A DNA stretch of 64,000 bases from Acinetobacter sp. ANC 3929. Lineage in GTDB: Bacteria > Pseudomonadota > Gammaproteobacteria > Pseudomonadales > Moraxellaceae. Under the pieces are notes generated by a model. That model saw only the letters and a program-made list of their open reading frames with translations. It was not told where the DNA came from and did no database searches. Each line of letters starts with the position of its first letter. Positions within the stretch are counted from its first letter, which is position 1. The stretch lies in assembly GCF_000369405.1 (NCBI RefSeq), contig NZ_KB850000.1, positions 1,012,768 to 1,076,767 of the forward strand. Direction: 5' to 3'. Positions 55,269-62,495 of the stretch are shown here, piece by piece. The position numbers and the translations under genes are program-made.

Positions 55269-56372
55269 ATGCAGCTTTTGAGCATTCGACCTATTTATTC
55301 TCCTGTATTTCATTGGTATATGAACAAAAACTTTAACCTCGATCTTACTTCGGCAAAAGATACGATTTCAAATGCTTTAATCCGTGAAGCATTGAGTGTC
55401 GCGGCGAGTCGCGGTTTAAATATTGTCAATATTGCAAATCGTGCAGGCATTTCTGCAGAGTTGCTCACTTCGACCAAGGCACGTGTTCCTGTTACGCAGT
55501 GTGCGCAGTTGTGGGTTGAACTTGCAGAAAGCATGAATGATGAGTTCTTGGGTATGGATAGCCATCCAATGCGTCGAGGAAGTTATAAATTATTAGCAAA
55601 ACTTGCATTTGGTGCCGAAACTTTAGAGCAAGCGATTCAAGAGATTTTAAAATTTTTGAGTTTGGTCCTCGATGATATCCATGGTGAACTGGTGCAACAA
55701 GGTTCCAAAGCTTATCTGATCTTACATGATCGTGAACAGCCAAAGCGGATGTTTACCTATTCAACCTATTTAATGTTAGTGCATAGTTTAATGTGCTGGT
55801 TGAGTGATCAACGCATAGGTTTTCATAAAATGGCATTTAGATGCCATCCTCCTGTAGAGATACAGGATTATCGGGTGCGTTTTTGTGAAAATATTCACTT
55901 TCATGCTGAACAAAATCGGATTGAATTTGATGCCCATTATCTCAAGCATAAAATCAAGAAAGATAAACAGGCCCTCAATGATTTTCTAAGGAATACACCT
56001 TATAACCTGATTGTCCGTTTTAAAAATGAAAACTCTTTGAGCTTGCAAATTCGTCGGCAATTACTTTTACAACCTCCCTCACACTGGGATGAACTAAAAG
56101 AGATAGCTCAACAGTTAAATATGTCGACTGCAACCATTCAACGGCGTTTAAAACAAGAAGGTGTCAGTTATCAGCAACTGAAGAATGATATTCGCTGTGA
56201 TATTGCCATCGAACGACTGAGTAAAAGCAATGATTCGATTCAAACGATTAGTGACGATCTGCATTTCCATGATCCGAGCGCGTTCCATCGTGCCTTTAAA
56301 AAATGGACAGGTGTGAGTCCAGGTGCTTATCGTGCAAAAACACTAAAGCGAACGATCCACAGCGCGTTATAA
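55269..56372 (+). CDS. AraC-family transcriptional regulator
   Basis: About 367 residues, PF12625-type N-terminal ligand domain (SRGLNIVNIANRAGISAELL near 50-70, HPMRRGSYKLLAKLAFGAETLE near 100) and an AraC DNA-binding domain with two helix-turn-helices near 275-345 (IAQQLNMSTATIQRRLKQEG, then LHFHDPSAFHRAFKKWTG). A second Met at 55320 is an alternative start. Paralogous in layout to the regulator at 51976. The divergent SDR gene is its most likely target. Confidence 0.88.
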   Translation: MQLLSIRPIYSPVFHWYMNKNFNLDLTSAKDTISNALIREALSVAASRGLNIVNIANRAGISAELLTSTKARVPVTQCAQLWVELAESMNDEFLGMDSHPMRRGSYKLLAKLAFGAETLEQAIQEILKFLSLVLDDIHGELVQQGSKAYLILHDREQPKRMFTYSTYLMLVHSLMCWLSDQRIGFHKMAFRCHPPVEIQDYRVRFCENIHFHAEQNRIEFDAHYLKHKIKKDKQALNDFLRNTPYNLIVRFKNENSLSLQIRRQLLLQPPSHWDELKEIAQQLNMSTATIQRRLKQEGVSYQQLKNDIRCDIAIERLSKSNDSIQTISDDLHFHDPSAFHRAFKKWTGVSPGAYRAKTLKRTIHSAL

Positions 56373-56378
56373 AAATGT

Positions 56379-56642
56379 ATGCTTAGTTTAAATCGATCCA
56401 TTTTTGCACGATTTAAACATCGCGATCGACTGATAAATGCAATGACCAACAGTACAATTCCGATGTTACTCATCAATGGGAAGAATGATCCTAATTCAGG
56501 ACAATACATGGCTACACGTTATAAAGCTTTGATTCCAAATCCAAAGGCGGTCGAACTTGAAGACTGTGGGCACTGGACGGCTTGGGAACAACCGAACATG
56601 GTAAAAGAAGAAATCCTTCGGTTTTTGGCAATCTCCTCTTAA
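56379..56642 (+). pseudogene. Remnant of an alpha/beta hydrolase gene (C-terminal part)
   Basis: An 87-codon open frame whose residues 28-87 match the C-terminal end of an alpha/beta hydrolase: a strand-turn with IPMLLINGKNDP (site of the catalytic Asp) and LEDCGHWTAWEQPNMV (the catalytic His), then a terminal helix. The nucleophile part, about 200 residues, is absent because the AraC gene ends immediately upstream. The frame may be an untranslated relic. Confidence 0.7.
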
Positions 56643-56811
56643 AACAACAAAAGAAAAAATGATATAGATTGGAGTTATTGGTATTGAATAAGCAAAGACA
56701 GATAATTTCAATCAACGTATGCTGACTTTAGTTTCCATGATCGATGTATATTTGCATACAGCATTGAAAATAAATGTGGATTTCCCCTGTGCTTCTCAAG
56801 GATTAAGACAA

Positions 56812-57444
56812 ATGTATACTCCTGAAATATATGAAGAAACAGATCTTGAAAAACTATATCAGCTCATTCAAGATTTCCCTTTTGCAAGCTTGATCACTCA
56901 GAATGATGCGGATTTAAATGCCGATCATCTACCTTTTCAATTATTGCGTGATGAGCAAAACCAAACAGCAACACTGGTCGCTCACATTGCAAAAAAGAAT
57001 ACGCTACATACGCAAGTAGAAAATGGCGTGGAAGTTCTGATTATTTTTCAGGGCGAGCAAGGTTATATTTCACCCAATTGGTATCCAAGCAAGCAGCAAC
57101 ACCATCAGGATGTCCCGACATGGAATTACCAAGTTGTTCATGTAAAAGGAAAAATAAATTTCCTGCATGATGAAAAATCTTTACGTAGTATCTTGGCCAG
57201 ACTCACACGTACCCATGAAGCAAAACAAGCCAATCCATGGAAAATGTCGGATGCACCTAGTGCCTATATTGCACAGAAAATTGAAGCGATTGTTGGAATA
57301 GAAATTCCAATCACCCAGATCATAGGCAAATTTAAACTTAGTCAAAATCGAGAAAAAGCAGATGCATTAGGTGTTGTTGATGGACTTGAAAAACAAGGAA
57401 ATCAGAATTTGGCAAAAGCAGTACAGCAATATATTGAAGATTGA
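56812..57444 (+). CDS. FMN-binding negative transcriptional regulator, PaiB-like
   Basis: About 210 residues. Start at 56812, preceded by AAGGATTAAG, chosen over an upstream Met at 56719 because the family begins MYxPxxF/Y. Family marks are FPFASLITQNDADLNADHLPF near residue 21-41, HIAKKNTLHTQV, YISPNWYPSKQ near 84-94 and VPTWNYQVVHVKG near 102-114. In Bacillus PaiB lowers protease and sporulation gene expression; in Proteobacteria the role is not established. It is the last host gene before the prophage end. Confidence 0.92.
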   Translation: MYTPEIYEETDLEKLYQLIQDFPFASLITQNDADLNADHLPFQLLRDEQNQTATLVAHIAKKNTLHTQVENGVEVLIIFQGEQGYISPNWYPSKQQHHQDVPTWNYQVVHVKGKINFLHDEKSLRSILARLTRTHEAKQANPWKMSDAPSAYIAQKIEAIVGIEIPITQIIGKFKLSQNREKADALGVVDGLEKQGNQNLAKAVQQYIED

Positions 57445-57604
57445 GCTTGTGATAAGCGTCATTTTTGATTCACGAGATAAACACCATATTTTTAACATAT
57501 AAAATTAGGACTTATATTTAATTTGGTGTTTATCTTCTATGCTGATTTATAAATCGAAATAACTTGAGTACTAATAATATAACTATATAAGAGTAACGAG
57601 ATAA

Positions 57605-57644
57605 TTGTGGGATTTGATGGGATATTGTGGGATTGAATGGGATG
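57605..57644. repeat. Two 20-bp tandem repeats at the Mu-like prophage end
   Basis: Direct repeats at 57605-57624 and 57625-57644 agree at 17 of 20 positions. Each begins TTGTGGGATT and ends ATGGGAT followed by A or G. Tandem, transposase-binding-like repeats beginning with TG are the expected structure at the termini of Mu-type elements. The outermost TG at 57606-57607 is the most likely junction, with host sequence to the left. The far end and the 5-bp target duplication cannot be checked in this window. Confidence 0.7.
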
Positions 57645-57679
57645 AGTTTTGAAAAGGTTTTACATCTGGTGAAATAGAA

Positions 57680-57701
57680 AAGCGGACTATTTGTCCGCTT
57701 A
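57680..57701 (-). terminator. Terminator of the phage early operon
   Basis: AAGCGGAC pairs with GTCCGCTT around a 5-base loop on the minus strand, followed by a T-rich tract, directly after the mor stop at 57704. It would stop early transcription before the terminus repeats. Confidence 0.8.
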
Positions 57702-57703
57702 TT

Positions 57704-58153
57704 TTATTCATCGAATAGATCAAGATTGGGGTCTTCCTGAACATTAAGCTTCTCTTCAGAGTTTACGATACTGCGAATTGTTCGAAGTGTCACGCTGAAT
57801 TTACGAGCAAGCTTTTCTTTTGACATGGTTGAAGCTTGTTTACGGATCGCTCGGTTTCGCATTGCAACAGTGATAGGTGTACCCATTGGAATTTCAATGT
57901 GATTATTGCCAAGCTGATCTGAAAGCAACTGTAGGTTATTAAAGCCAATCACCTGTGCAAGTTTAGAGTTCACATTTAATGCCTGACGAACTGGAATATA
58001 GATTTTAGTACCACCAAAGCCATCAATTAAATTCAGTGCATTTTCGACCTTGATCAATCGTGCAATGAAGATGAAATTTTTAGGCATCAAGTTAATGATC
58101 TCATCGTCTGAGAAAACCTGTTGGGCATCTATAATATGCGGACGATAAGCCAT
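57704..58153 (-). CDS. Mor transcription activator family protein
   Basis: A 149-residue DNA-binding activator. GGTKIYIPVRQAL near residue 49 is the Mor/C beta-strand motif, and a helix-turn-helix lies at about residues 100-130 (NRAIRKQASTMSKEKLARKF). Mor of phage Mu turns on the middle promoter. The gene has a good ribosome-binding site (GGAGG about 7 bp upstream) and is the last gene before the terminator and element end. The promoter it would activate is not seen here, so it must lie elsewhere, probably off the right side. Confidence 0.85.
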   Translation of the reverse strand: MAYRPHIIDAQQVFSDDEIINLMPKNFIFIARLIKVENALNLIDGFGGTKIYIPVRQALNVNSKLAQVIGFNNLQLLSDQLGNNHIEIPMGTPITVAMRNRAIRKQASTMSKEKLARKFSVTLRTIRSIVNSEEKLNVQEDPNLDLFDE

Positions 58154-58165
58154 AATCTAAACCTC

Positions 58166-58609
58166 CTATGCTTCGATTATGAGACGTTCAATGCCCAATC
58201 GTTTGCACCAAGAGCGCAAATGATTGATGATCATATCGGCATTTTTAGAACTCAGAAATTGCAATGCACTTACATGGACACGGTTTTCTACAAACTTTGC
58301 CAGTGCTTGCTCACTACCATTTTTGACTGCGCCAGCTTCATGTAGTTGCAGCCATAAGTGTCGAATTAGCTTGCTTTGCTTATCGTCAGCTAAGTTTTTA
58401 ACGCCTGTTTTATCTTTTGACTCAACTTCGAAACCTAATTGTTTCAATCTGTCCAGCACAGCATCAAGCTGTGCTGGTGTTAAAAGTTTAGAGCTGTCTT
58501 TTCCAGTAGTACTTTTGAGAATGTCACGATAAATGTCATCATCAAGACCTAGCTTGGTCTTTGCCACGTGGATCAGTTTGATCAGGTTTGCTTTCTTATT
58601 GAATTTCAC
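58166..58609 (-). CDS. GemA/gp16-like regulatory protein
   Basis: The protein is 147 residues. It resembles the GemA (gp16) family of Mu-like phages: KKANLIKLIHVAKTKLGLDD near the start, DILKSTTGKDSSKLLTPAQLD near 28, and KQSKLIRHLWLQLHEAG near 80 matching the conserved KIRALWIxLA pattern. GemA alters expression of host genes in Mu. It overlaps its upstream neighbour by 4 bp (58606-58609). Confidence 0.85.
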   Translation of the reverse strand: MKFNKKANLIKLIHVAKTKLGLDDDIYRDILKSTTGKDSSKLLTPAQLDAVLDRLKQLGFEVESKDKTGVKNLADDKQSKLIRHLWLQLHEAGAVKNGSEQALAKFVENRVHVSALQFLSSKNADMIINHLRSWCKRLGIERLIIEA

Positions 58610-58818
58610 TGAACATTCTCCTTATTTAGAGCATCTATCCAGTCCTGAGCATTAAGCATATGACGAATTGCTGTAGATAGTTTTCCATTCGCTATATCCA
58701 CATACGTTTTACAGGTTAAGCCTTTGCGGATTTCATCCTGACAATTACGTAACTCTGCAAGAGCTTCTTGAATTTCTTCTAAAGCTATTGTTGTCGTTTT
58801 TAGGGTCAGTTTGCTCAT
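58606..58818 (-). CDS. Small phage protein of unknown function
   Basis: A 70-residue, largely helical protein with a possible Leu-zipper-like spacing. Cys at NCQDEIRKGLTCKTYV. Starts with ATG overlapping the stop of the 58818 membrane-protein gene by one base (TAATG), and ends overlapping gemA, which argues for a real gene in a coupled operon. No family recognised. Confidence 0.7.
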   Translation of the reverse strand: MSKLTLKTTTIALEEIQEALAELRNCQDEIRKGLTCKTYVDIANGKLSTAIRHMLNAQDWIDALNKENVQ

Positions 58819-59045
58819 TACCAGAACACTCCCTTAGCTGCGTCTGCAAGACCGATCAAAGCAAGTACTGCAAGGCTTAAAGATGATCCTGCTTTTAGAC
58901 CATAAGCTTTACGCTCAAAGACTGTCTGACCAGTTATTTTGCGTGCTGCCCATGCTTTTTTTGCTTCAGCGCAGCAAGTAACCAAGCCGATGCCAAAAAC
59001 AGCAAATAAAGCTAAGACGCTCAAGCAATTCATAGTTTCATTCAT
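58818..59045 (-). CDS. Small membrane protein of the phage early operon
   Basis: A 75-residue protein with two likely transmembrane segments (about 8-25, LSVLALFAVFGIGLVTCC, and 53-70, SSLSLAVLALIGLADAAK) joined by a basic loop. Its 5' end overlaps the DUF2786 gene by 4 bp. It could be a holin-like or superinfection-exclusion protein, but nothing in the sequence decides this. Confidence 0.7.
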   Translation of the reverse strand: MNETMNCLSVLALFAVFGIGLVTCCAEAKKAWAARKITGQTVFERKAYGLKAGSSLSLAVLALIGLADAAKGVFW

Positions 59046-59755
59046 GCTTTTGTCTCCAATCTGGCATATTGTTCACCAGCATTCATGGCCTGATTAAGCT
59101 TGGCAGATTTACCTGATTGCTTGCCTGCATGATAGTCATTAGCAGCTCTATCATTAAAAGCTTTCCCTTTGTTGCGGTCTTTAGGTGTAAATGAGCTAAG
59201 TTCTCCACGAGACTGATCCATATGTTTTTTTATGCGTTCATTGGTGTTTGTTGGCACTTCAATATTTAAATCCGTTATTAAGTGCTTAACAGAATCAACC
59301 CAGCCTTCGCAAAATAAATCAGCACGAGCGACCTTATTTTTTTTGACAGTGACACGTTTTAATGTTGTTTCAATAAAGCTTTTTCTTGAACGAATTACTT
59401 GGCGATAAAGTACGTCAAAGGTATACGAGGCAACCTCTGGTGCTGGATCGACACCAATAAATGTCCATGATGCTTTGATGCCCCAAGAACTACTGCCTGT
59501 GCTAAAAATAGGTTTACACTGCATGGCACGTGCAATAGTCATTACTAAACTGGCTTCCCAAGCTTGTGGCGTTTTAGTGGCTTTACTCTCACAACTAGCC
59601 TCCATAATATCCAGCAAGTCTGGATCAACCTGAAACTCTTTCATTAATGACTGTGCCATGCGTAAAGCAGTAGCGGCTTCATTTTCATTGCTTGATTTTG
59701 ATAGTGCTAAGCACTTTTTGATTTTTAAAATCGCTTCTTCTCGTGACATACCCAT
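59042..59755 (-). CDS. DUF2786 domain phage protein
   Basis: A 237-residue protein. The N-terminal domain, SREEAILKIKKCLALSKSSN followed by NEAATALRMAQSLMKEF, is DUF2786, found in many transposable phages. The C-terminal part, with DRAANDYHAGKQSGKSAKLNQ, is basic and repetitive. Unknown function. Its ATG follows the stop of the 37-residue gene directly (TAAATG), and it overlaps the next gene by 4 bp. Confidence 0.85.
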   Translation of the reverse strand: MGMSREEAILKIKKCLALSKSSNENEAATALRMAQSLMKEFQVDPDLLDIMEASCESKATKTPQAWEASLVMTIARAMQCKPIFSTGSSSWGIKASWTFIGVDPAPEVASYTFDVLYRQVIRSRKSFIETTLKRVTVKKNKVARADLFCEGWVDSVKHLITDLNIEVPTNTNERIKKHMDQSRGELSSFTPKDRNKGKAFNDRAANDYHAGKQSGKSAKLNQAMNAGEQYARLETKA

Positions 59756-59869
59756 TTATTTTTGCTCCATAACATATACATAAGTTTCAAGTTTTTTTGA
59801 CCAGTAAACGCATTTGCCTTTTTTGCTTAACTTGCGTTTTCTACGTCGGCTTATAGGTCTTTCTTTCAT
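59756..59869 (-). CDS. Basic 37-residue micro-protein
   Basis: A short gene encoding a strongly basic N-terminus (MKERPISRRRKRKLSKKGK) and then CVYWSKKLETYVYVMEQK. It starts inside the end of the 22-residue reading frame (ATGA) and its stop abuts the ATG of the DUF2786 gene. The charge suggests nucleic-acid binding or protein interaction. No family recognised; supported by position and coupling rather than homology. Confidence 0.55.
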   Translation of the reverse strand: MKERPISRRRKRKLSKKGKCVYWSKKLETYVYVMEQK

Positions 59870-59934
59870 GGAATTTCACCGATACTGGACTTAATTTCTT
59901 CGGGTAAATTCTCAAGTTCTTCGTGGGTCAACAT
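59866..59934 (-). CDS. 22-residue micro-ORF
   Basis: MLTHEELENLPEEIKSSIGEIP, an acidic peptide preceded by AGCGAGGTAACT, a good ribosome-binding sequence. Its TGA overlaps the ATG of the following basic protein. Either a true micro-protein or a leader that couples translation of the next genes. Confidence 0.45.
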   Translation of the reverse strand: MLTHEELENLPEEIKSSIGEIP

Positions 59935-59957
59935 AGTTACCTCGCTGCTCGTCAGTA

Positions 59958-60000
59958 CTGGATCACGACATCCAGCAGACACAGGCACGAATGCCTGTGT
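59958..60000. other. Two adjacent perfect hairpins in the phage early operon
   Basis: CTGGAT-cacgac-ATCCAG (59958-59975) and ACACAGGCA-cgaa-TGCCTGTGT (59979-60000). No T-run follows either strand, so they do not look like simple terminators. They fill most of the only sizable gap in the otherwise contiguous operon and could act in RNA processing, protein binding or translation control. Confidence 0.55.
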
Positions 60001-60004
60001 TTCG

Positions 60005-60214
60005 CTATTTCAAATAATTTTGCTCAGGCTCGTAAGTCACTTTATTTAAGTCATCAACTTGAGTTACATCCCATGTACTTTCATAAAATGTTTGATGATT
60101 TATCGGCATCAAGTCAGAAATTTCTTTTGCTATTTCTTTGGCATGATCTGCATCATCAGCTTCTACGATGTGGTCTTTCGTATATGTCTTGGAAACTTCA
60201 ACTTTAAATTTCAT
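60005..60214 (-). CDS. Small phage protein, possibly DpnD/PcfM-like
   Basis: The protein is 69 residues. MKFKVEVSKTYTKDHIVEAD and AKEIAKEISDLMPINHQTF recall the small DpnD/PcfM-type fold (MKFKVTIxET...EAxxxxEAxxxA). RBS AAGGATTA precedes the ATG. Identification is tentative. Function unknown. Confidence 0.6.
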   Translation of the reverse strand: MKFKVEVSKTYTKDHIVEADDADHAKEIAKEISDLMPINHQTFYESTWDVTQVDDLNKVTYEPEQNYLK

Positions 60215-60223
60215 TTTTAATCC

Positions 60224-60406
60224 TTATGCCTGAAGGGTGTTTAGAGCTATATCAATCGCAAAGTGTTGAACGGTATTCTTTGCAATTGTTTGATTTGCAT
60301 CGTTCAAAACGTGCCATTCAAAAAAACCACTGAGGTTGAGTTTTCGCTCAAGTCGTAATCCATGCATGCTTAGCTCGCACTCTGAATGTTTAGTATTGGT
60401 CGCCAT
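60224..60406 (-). CDS. 60-residue hypothetical phage protein
   Basis: Encodes [20 protein letters not shown] then a mixed beta-like segment with FFEWHVLND. The start codon overlaps the HU stop (TAATG), showing translational coupling. No family recognised. Confidence 0.62.
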   Translation of the reverse strand: MATNTKHSECELSMHGLRLERKLNLSGFFEWHVLNDANQTIAKNTVQHFAIDIALNTLQA

Positions 60407-60678
60407 TAATTCACCGCATCCTTCAAACCTTTACCTGCTTTAAAACTAGGTACTTTGCTTGCTTTAATTTGGAGTACTTCACCCGTTTTAGGATTGCGTC
60501 CTGTACGTGCAGCACGTTCTTTAACGCTGAAAGTACCGAAGCCTGTTAACGCAACTTGACCACCATTTGCCAAGGTATCAATGACACCTGTTTCAACTGC
60601 TTGAAGAGCTGCTGTTGCTTGAGTTTTTGAAATGCCAGCGGTAGTTGCGATGTGGCTAATTAATTCTGATTTATTCAT
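60406..60678 (-). CDS. HU-family DNA-binding protein
   Basis: A 90-residue histone-like protein. [20 protein letters not shown] near the start, [22 protein letters not shown] near 46-67 containing the DNA-intercalating arm, and [12 protein letters not shown] at the end match HU. In Mu, host HU bends DNA in the transpososome, so a phage-borne HU may serve transposition. Its ATG overlaps the stop of the 46-residue gene. Confidence 0.95.
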   Translation of the reverse strand: MNKSELISHIATTAGISKTQATAALQAVETGVIDTLANGGQVALTGFGTFSVKERAARTGRNPKTGEVLQIKASKVPSFKAGKGLKDAVN

Positions 60679-60815
60679 GGTGTATTACCTTTTAGTTGAG
60701 TTGAGCTAGCTGACAGAAGTGCAAAAAGCACATAAACAAATTCTGTAAAGCCAGTTGCTTGTAAGCTGCCTGCGATGAATCCACAGGTAATAATTGCAAT
60801 AGAAATCTGTTTCAT
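60675..60815 (-). CDS. 46-residue small membrane protein upstream of HU
   Basis: [20 protein letters not shown] then [17 protein letters not shown], with two hydrophobic stretches. It fills the gap between DUF3164 and HU and ends in the ATGA that starts HU. The coding assignment rests on coupling, spacing and hydrophobicity. A longer overlapping frame in this interval (60706-60978) is a shadow of DUF3164. Confidence 0.55.
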   Translation of the reverse strand: MKQISIAIITCGFIAGSLQATGFTEFVYVLFALLSASSTQLKGNTP

Positions 60816-60826
60816 TTTTAGAGCCT

Positions 60827-61444
60827 TTAAATCGATGCGATGTCGAGTGAGAGTGGTAAATAACCACCAGTTGCGTCATCACGGGTATAAAAGCGTAGAT
60901 AAGCTTTGCTGCCGATAATGTTGATGCTGTCCGAAATGGCTTGCATTGCGTGCTTCCATTTCGGGTGATTGATTTCAATTTTTTTGAGTCCGAGTACTTT
61001 GGTCGTGCTGATTTCTCCTTTTTTATCTACGTTAAAAGCGTTATTGATGATGACTTTGATTTCGTCACGGCTGCCTTCAGTCCATTCCTCAAGACACTGA
61101 TCAATCAGTTCTTTGGCTGCTTGCAGTCGCTCATCAAAGTTGATGGTTTGCGCGATGTTGCGCTGAATTTTTAAACGTCCGTCATAGCTCATGAGCGTGA
61201 CATTTCCTTTACTGCCACCAACGGTTACATCGTATTGGTCTGCTGAAATGGCGCAAAAGTTGGCTATATCTTCAAAACTTTGAATTTTGAAATCCTTCAA
61301 AAGCTCATGCAGTTCAGTCACTTTTTCAAAAAGCTTACGAACTGTTTGATCGCGTAATTTGTCAATTTCTTTGACATTTGCTGGTGGAACAAATGCACCT
61401 TGTGCGTTTTCCCAAAAGCCTTCTGGCACGGTGTGAGTTGTCAT
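60827..61444 (-). CDS. DUF3164 family phage protein
   Basis: A 205-residue protein of the type seen in Mu-like phages. Marks are PEGFWENAQGAFVPPANVKEID near the start (conserved WxNAxGxxVPxxxI), the middle DQYDVTVGGSKGNVTLMSYDG, and GLKKIEINHPKWKHAMQAISD near 158. Sometimes called sulfate transporter by misannotation; the role is unknown. Good RBS (GGAGC) before its ATG. Confidence 0.88.
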   Translation of the reverse strand: MTTHTVPEGFWENAQGAFVPPANVKEIDKLRDQTVRKLFEKVTELHELLKDFKIQSFEDIANFCAISADQYDVTVGGSKGNVTLMSYDGRLKIQRNIAQTINFDERLQAAKELIDQCLEEWTEGSRDEIKVIINNAFNVDKKGEISTTKVLGLKKIEINHPKWKHAMQAISDSINIIGSKAYLRFYTRDDATGGYLPLSLDIASI

Positions 61445-61454
61445 TGTGTTGCTC

Positions 61455-61811
61455 CTAAAGTAAGTGGCTTACTTGCTTGTAACGTGAAATTTGTTGTTGT
61501 AATGCTTCGACAGAAATATTGCTGTAGAGGCAGTTCGGAGTGAGATAGGTAATGCGTTTGAAACCTTTATGTTTCGCTCTTTGGAGTTCTATTTCAGCTG
61601 CATTAATACCGCCAAGGCAGATCACGGCCATGCTTCTCACAACAGGGATTTGCTGTGTGCGAATCATTCTGTGAATAGCAGCTAAAACCCCACTTCTGGA
61701 GCGTTTTGCAGCAGCAGCAATGTCTGCTGAAGCCTTTCCAGCGAGATACATGGTTTTGAGTAGATCAAGCTCTTTATTGGTAAAAGGTTTGTTATGTCTT
61801 AGGTCAGTCAT
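61455..61811 (-). CDS. Small phage protein with putative helix-turn-helix
   Basis: A 118-residue protein. FTNKELDLLKTMYLAGKASADIAA then KRSRSGVLAAIHRMI near 10-48 looks like a GcrA/Myb-like HTH. The remaining part is mixed. Its ATG overlaps the stop of the 62191 gene by 4 bp. Possible regulator, uncertain. Confidence 0.65.
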   Translation of the reverse strand: MTDLRHNKPFTNKELDLLKTMYLAGKASADIAAAAKRSRSGVLAAIHRMIRTQQIPVVRSMAVICLGGINAAEIELQRAKHKGFKRITYLTPNCLYSNISVEALQQQISRYKQVSHLL

Positions 61812-62191
61812 TTAGTTACTCCTTGAGCAACAGCAATCATTGCCTTATAAGCTTGTCTTGCCTTAAATCCGACAATTCCAATCCCTGCTTGTTCCATTTC
61901 CTTTGACGGCTGTATTGGGACAAGGACATAGTCACCACTCAACAACTTGTCTAAATCTTTAATAAAATTTGATCGCTTGGTTGGTCTTAATTCGATAAGC
62001 CAATCTTCATAAGCTTGTTGAACAGTCGAAATTGCAAATTTCTCATTGTTCATTTCAAAGATTTCCATGATTGGAAACTGAGAGTTCAACACCTCAAAAG
62101 TTGAAGTTGTTGCAAACGCAATTTTGAATCTTTCAAGGCGGTAAGATTTACGTTCAACCATGCCTTTTTGTACTGGAGTCATTGTTCCCAT
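61808..62191 (-). CDS. Hypothetical phage protein
   Basis: About 127 residues from the ATG at 62191, which has GAGGA about 8 bp upstream; an in-frame upstream Met exists at 62245 but would overlap the TraR-like gene. It carries PVQKGMVERKSYRLERFKI and later PIQPSKEMEQAGIGI. No family recognised. Lies between TraR-like and HTH proteins in the early operon. Confidence 0.65.
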   Translation of the reverse strand: MGTMTPVQKGMVERKSYRLERFKIAFATTSTFEVLNSQFPIMEIFEMNNEKFAISTVQQAYEDWLIELRPTKRSNFIKDLDKLLSGDYVLVPIQPSKEMEQAGIGIVGFKARQAYKAMIAVAQGVTK

Positions 62192-62195
62192 AGGT

Positions 62196-62408
62196 TTATC
62201 CTCGAAAATGTTTTTGTTTTGCTTCGAGTGCAGTCTGGCAACCAATACATAATGTCACGCTGCCAAGTCTGCGTCGTTGTTCAGGAATTTCTGTGCCGCA
62301 TTCTTCACATTGGAAATAGATGGTAAATTCCTCACGCTTTGCATTGTGCAAAGCGTGGTCAAGATCAGTTTGAGAAATATCTGCTGCTACATCTGCAAAA
62401 TCAGGCAT
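62196..62408 (-). CDS. TraR/DksA-type zinc finger protein
   Basis: A 70-residue protein with a C4 zinc finger, CEECGTEIPEQRR and CIGCQ (near 34-57), like TraR and phage DksA homologues that act on the RNA polymerase secondary channel without ppGpp. The start overlaps the upstream 30-residue gene by 8 bp and has GGAGG in good position. It could redirect host transcription during induction. Confidence 0.85.
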   Translation of the reverse strand: MPDFADVAADISQTDLDHALHNAKREEFTIYFQCEECGTEIPEQRRRLGSVTLCIGCQTALEAKQKHFRG

Positions 62409-62493
62409 GGCAACCTCCGAACATTTCAGTTAAGGCTAAACAAATGATGCAAGTTGCAACTAGCAGCCAAACTATGATCAATGCTTTATTCAT
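62401..62493 (-). CDS. 30-residue single-pass membrane peptide
   Basis: MNKALIIVWLLVATCIICLA followed by a short polar end. A strong ribosome-binding site (GGAGGTG) lies inside the end of the MuB-like gene, about 5 bp before the ATG. It overlaps the TraR-like gene by 8 bp, so it is coupled on both sides. No family recognised. Confidence 0.6.
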   Translation of the reverse strand: MNKALIIVWLLVATCIICLALTEMFGGCHA

Positions 62494-62495
62494 CG

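Noticed and set aside
57445..57604. A possible host gene disrupted by the prophage
   Set aside because: Between the PaiB-like stop and the terminus no truncated reading frame with recognisable similarity was found, so insertion appears intergenic.
59923..60207. A 94-codon plus-strand frame in the prophage
   Set aside because: It is antisense to the 69-residue gene and the hairpins, in a region where all other genes read on the minus strand, and has no RBS.
60706..60978. A 90-codon minus-strand frame between DUF3164 and HU
   Set aside because: Most of it overlaps DUF3164 in another frame, and its composition is shadow-like. The 46-residue gene at 60675-60815 fits coupling and spacing better.
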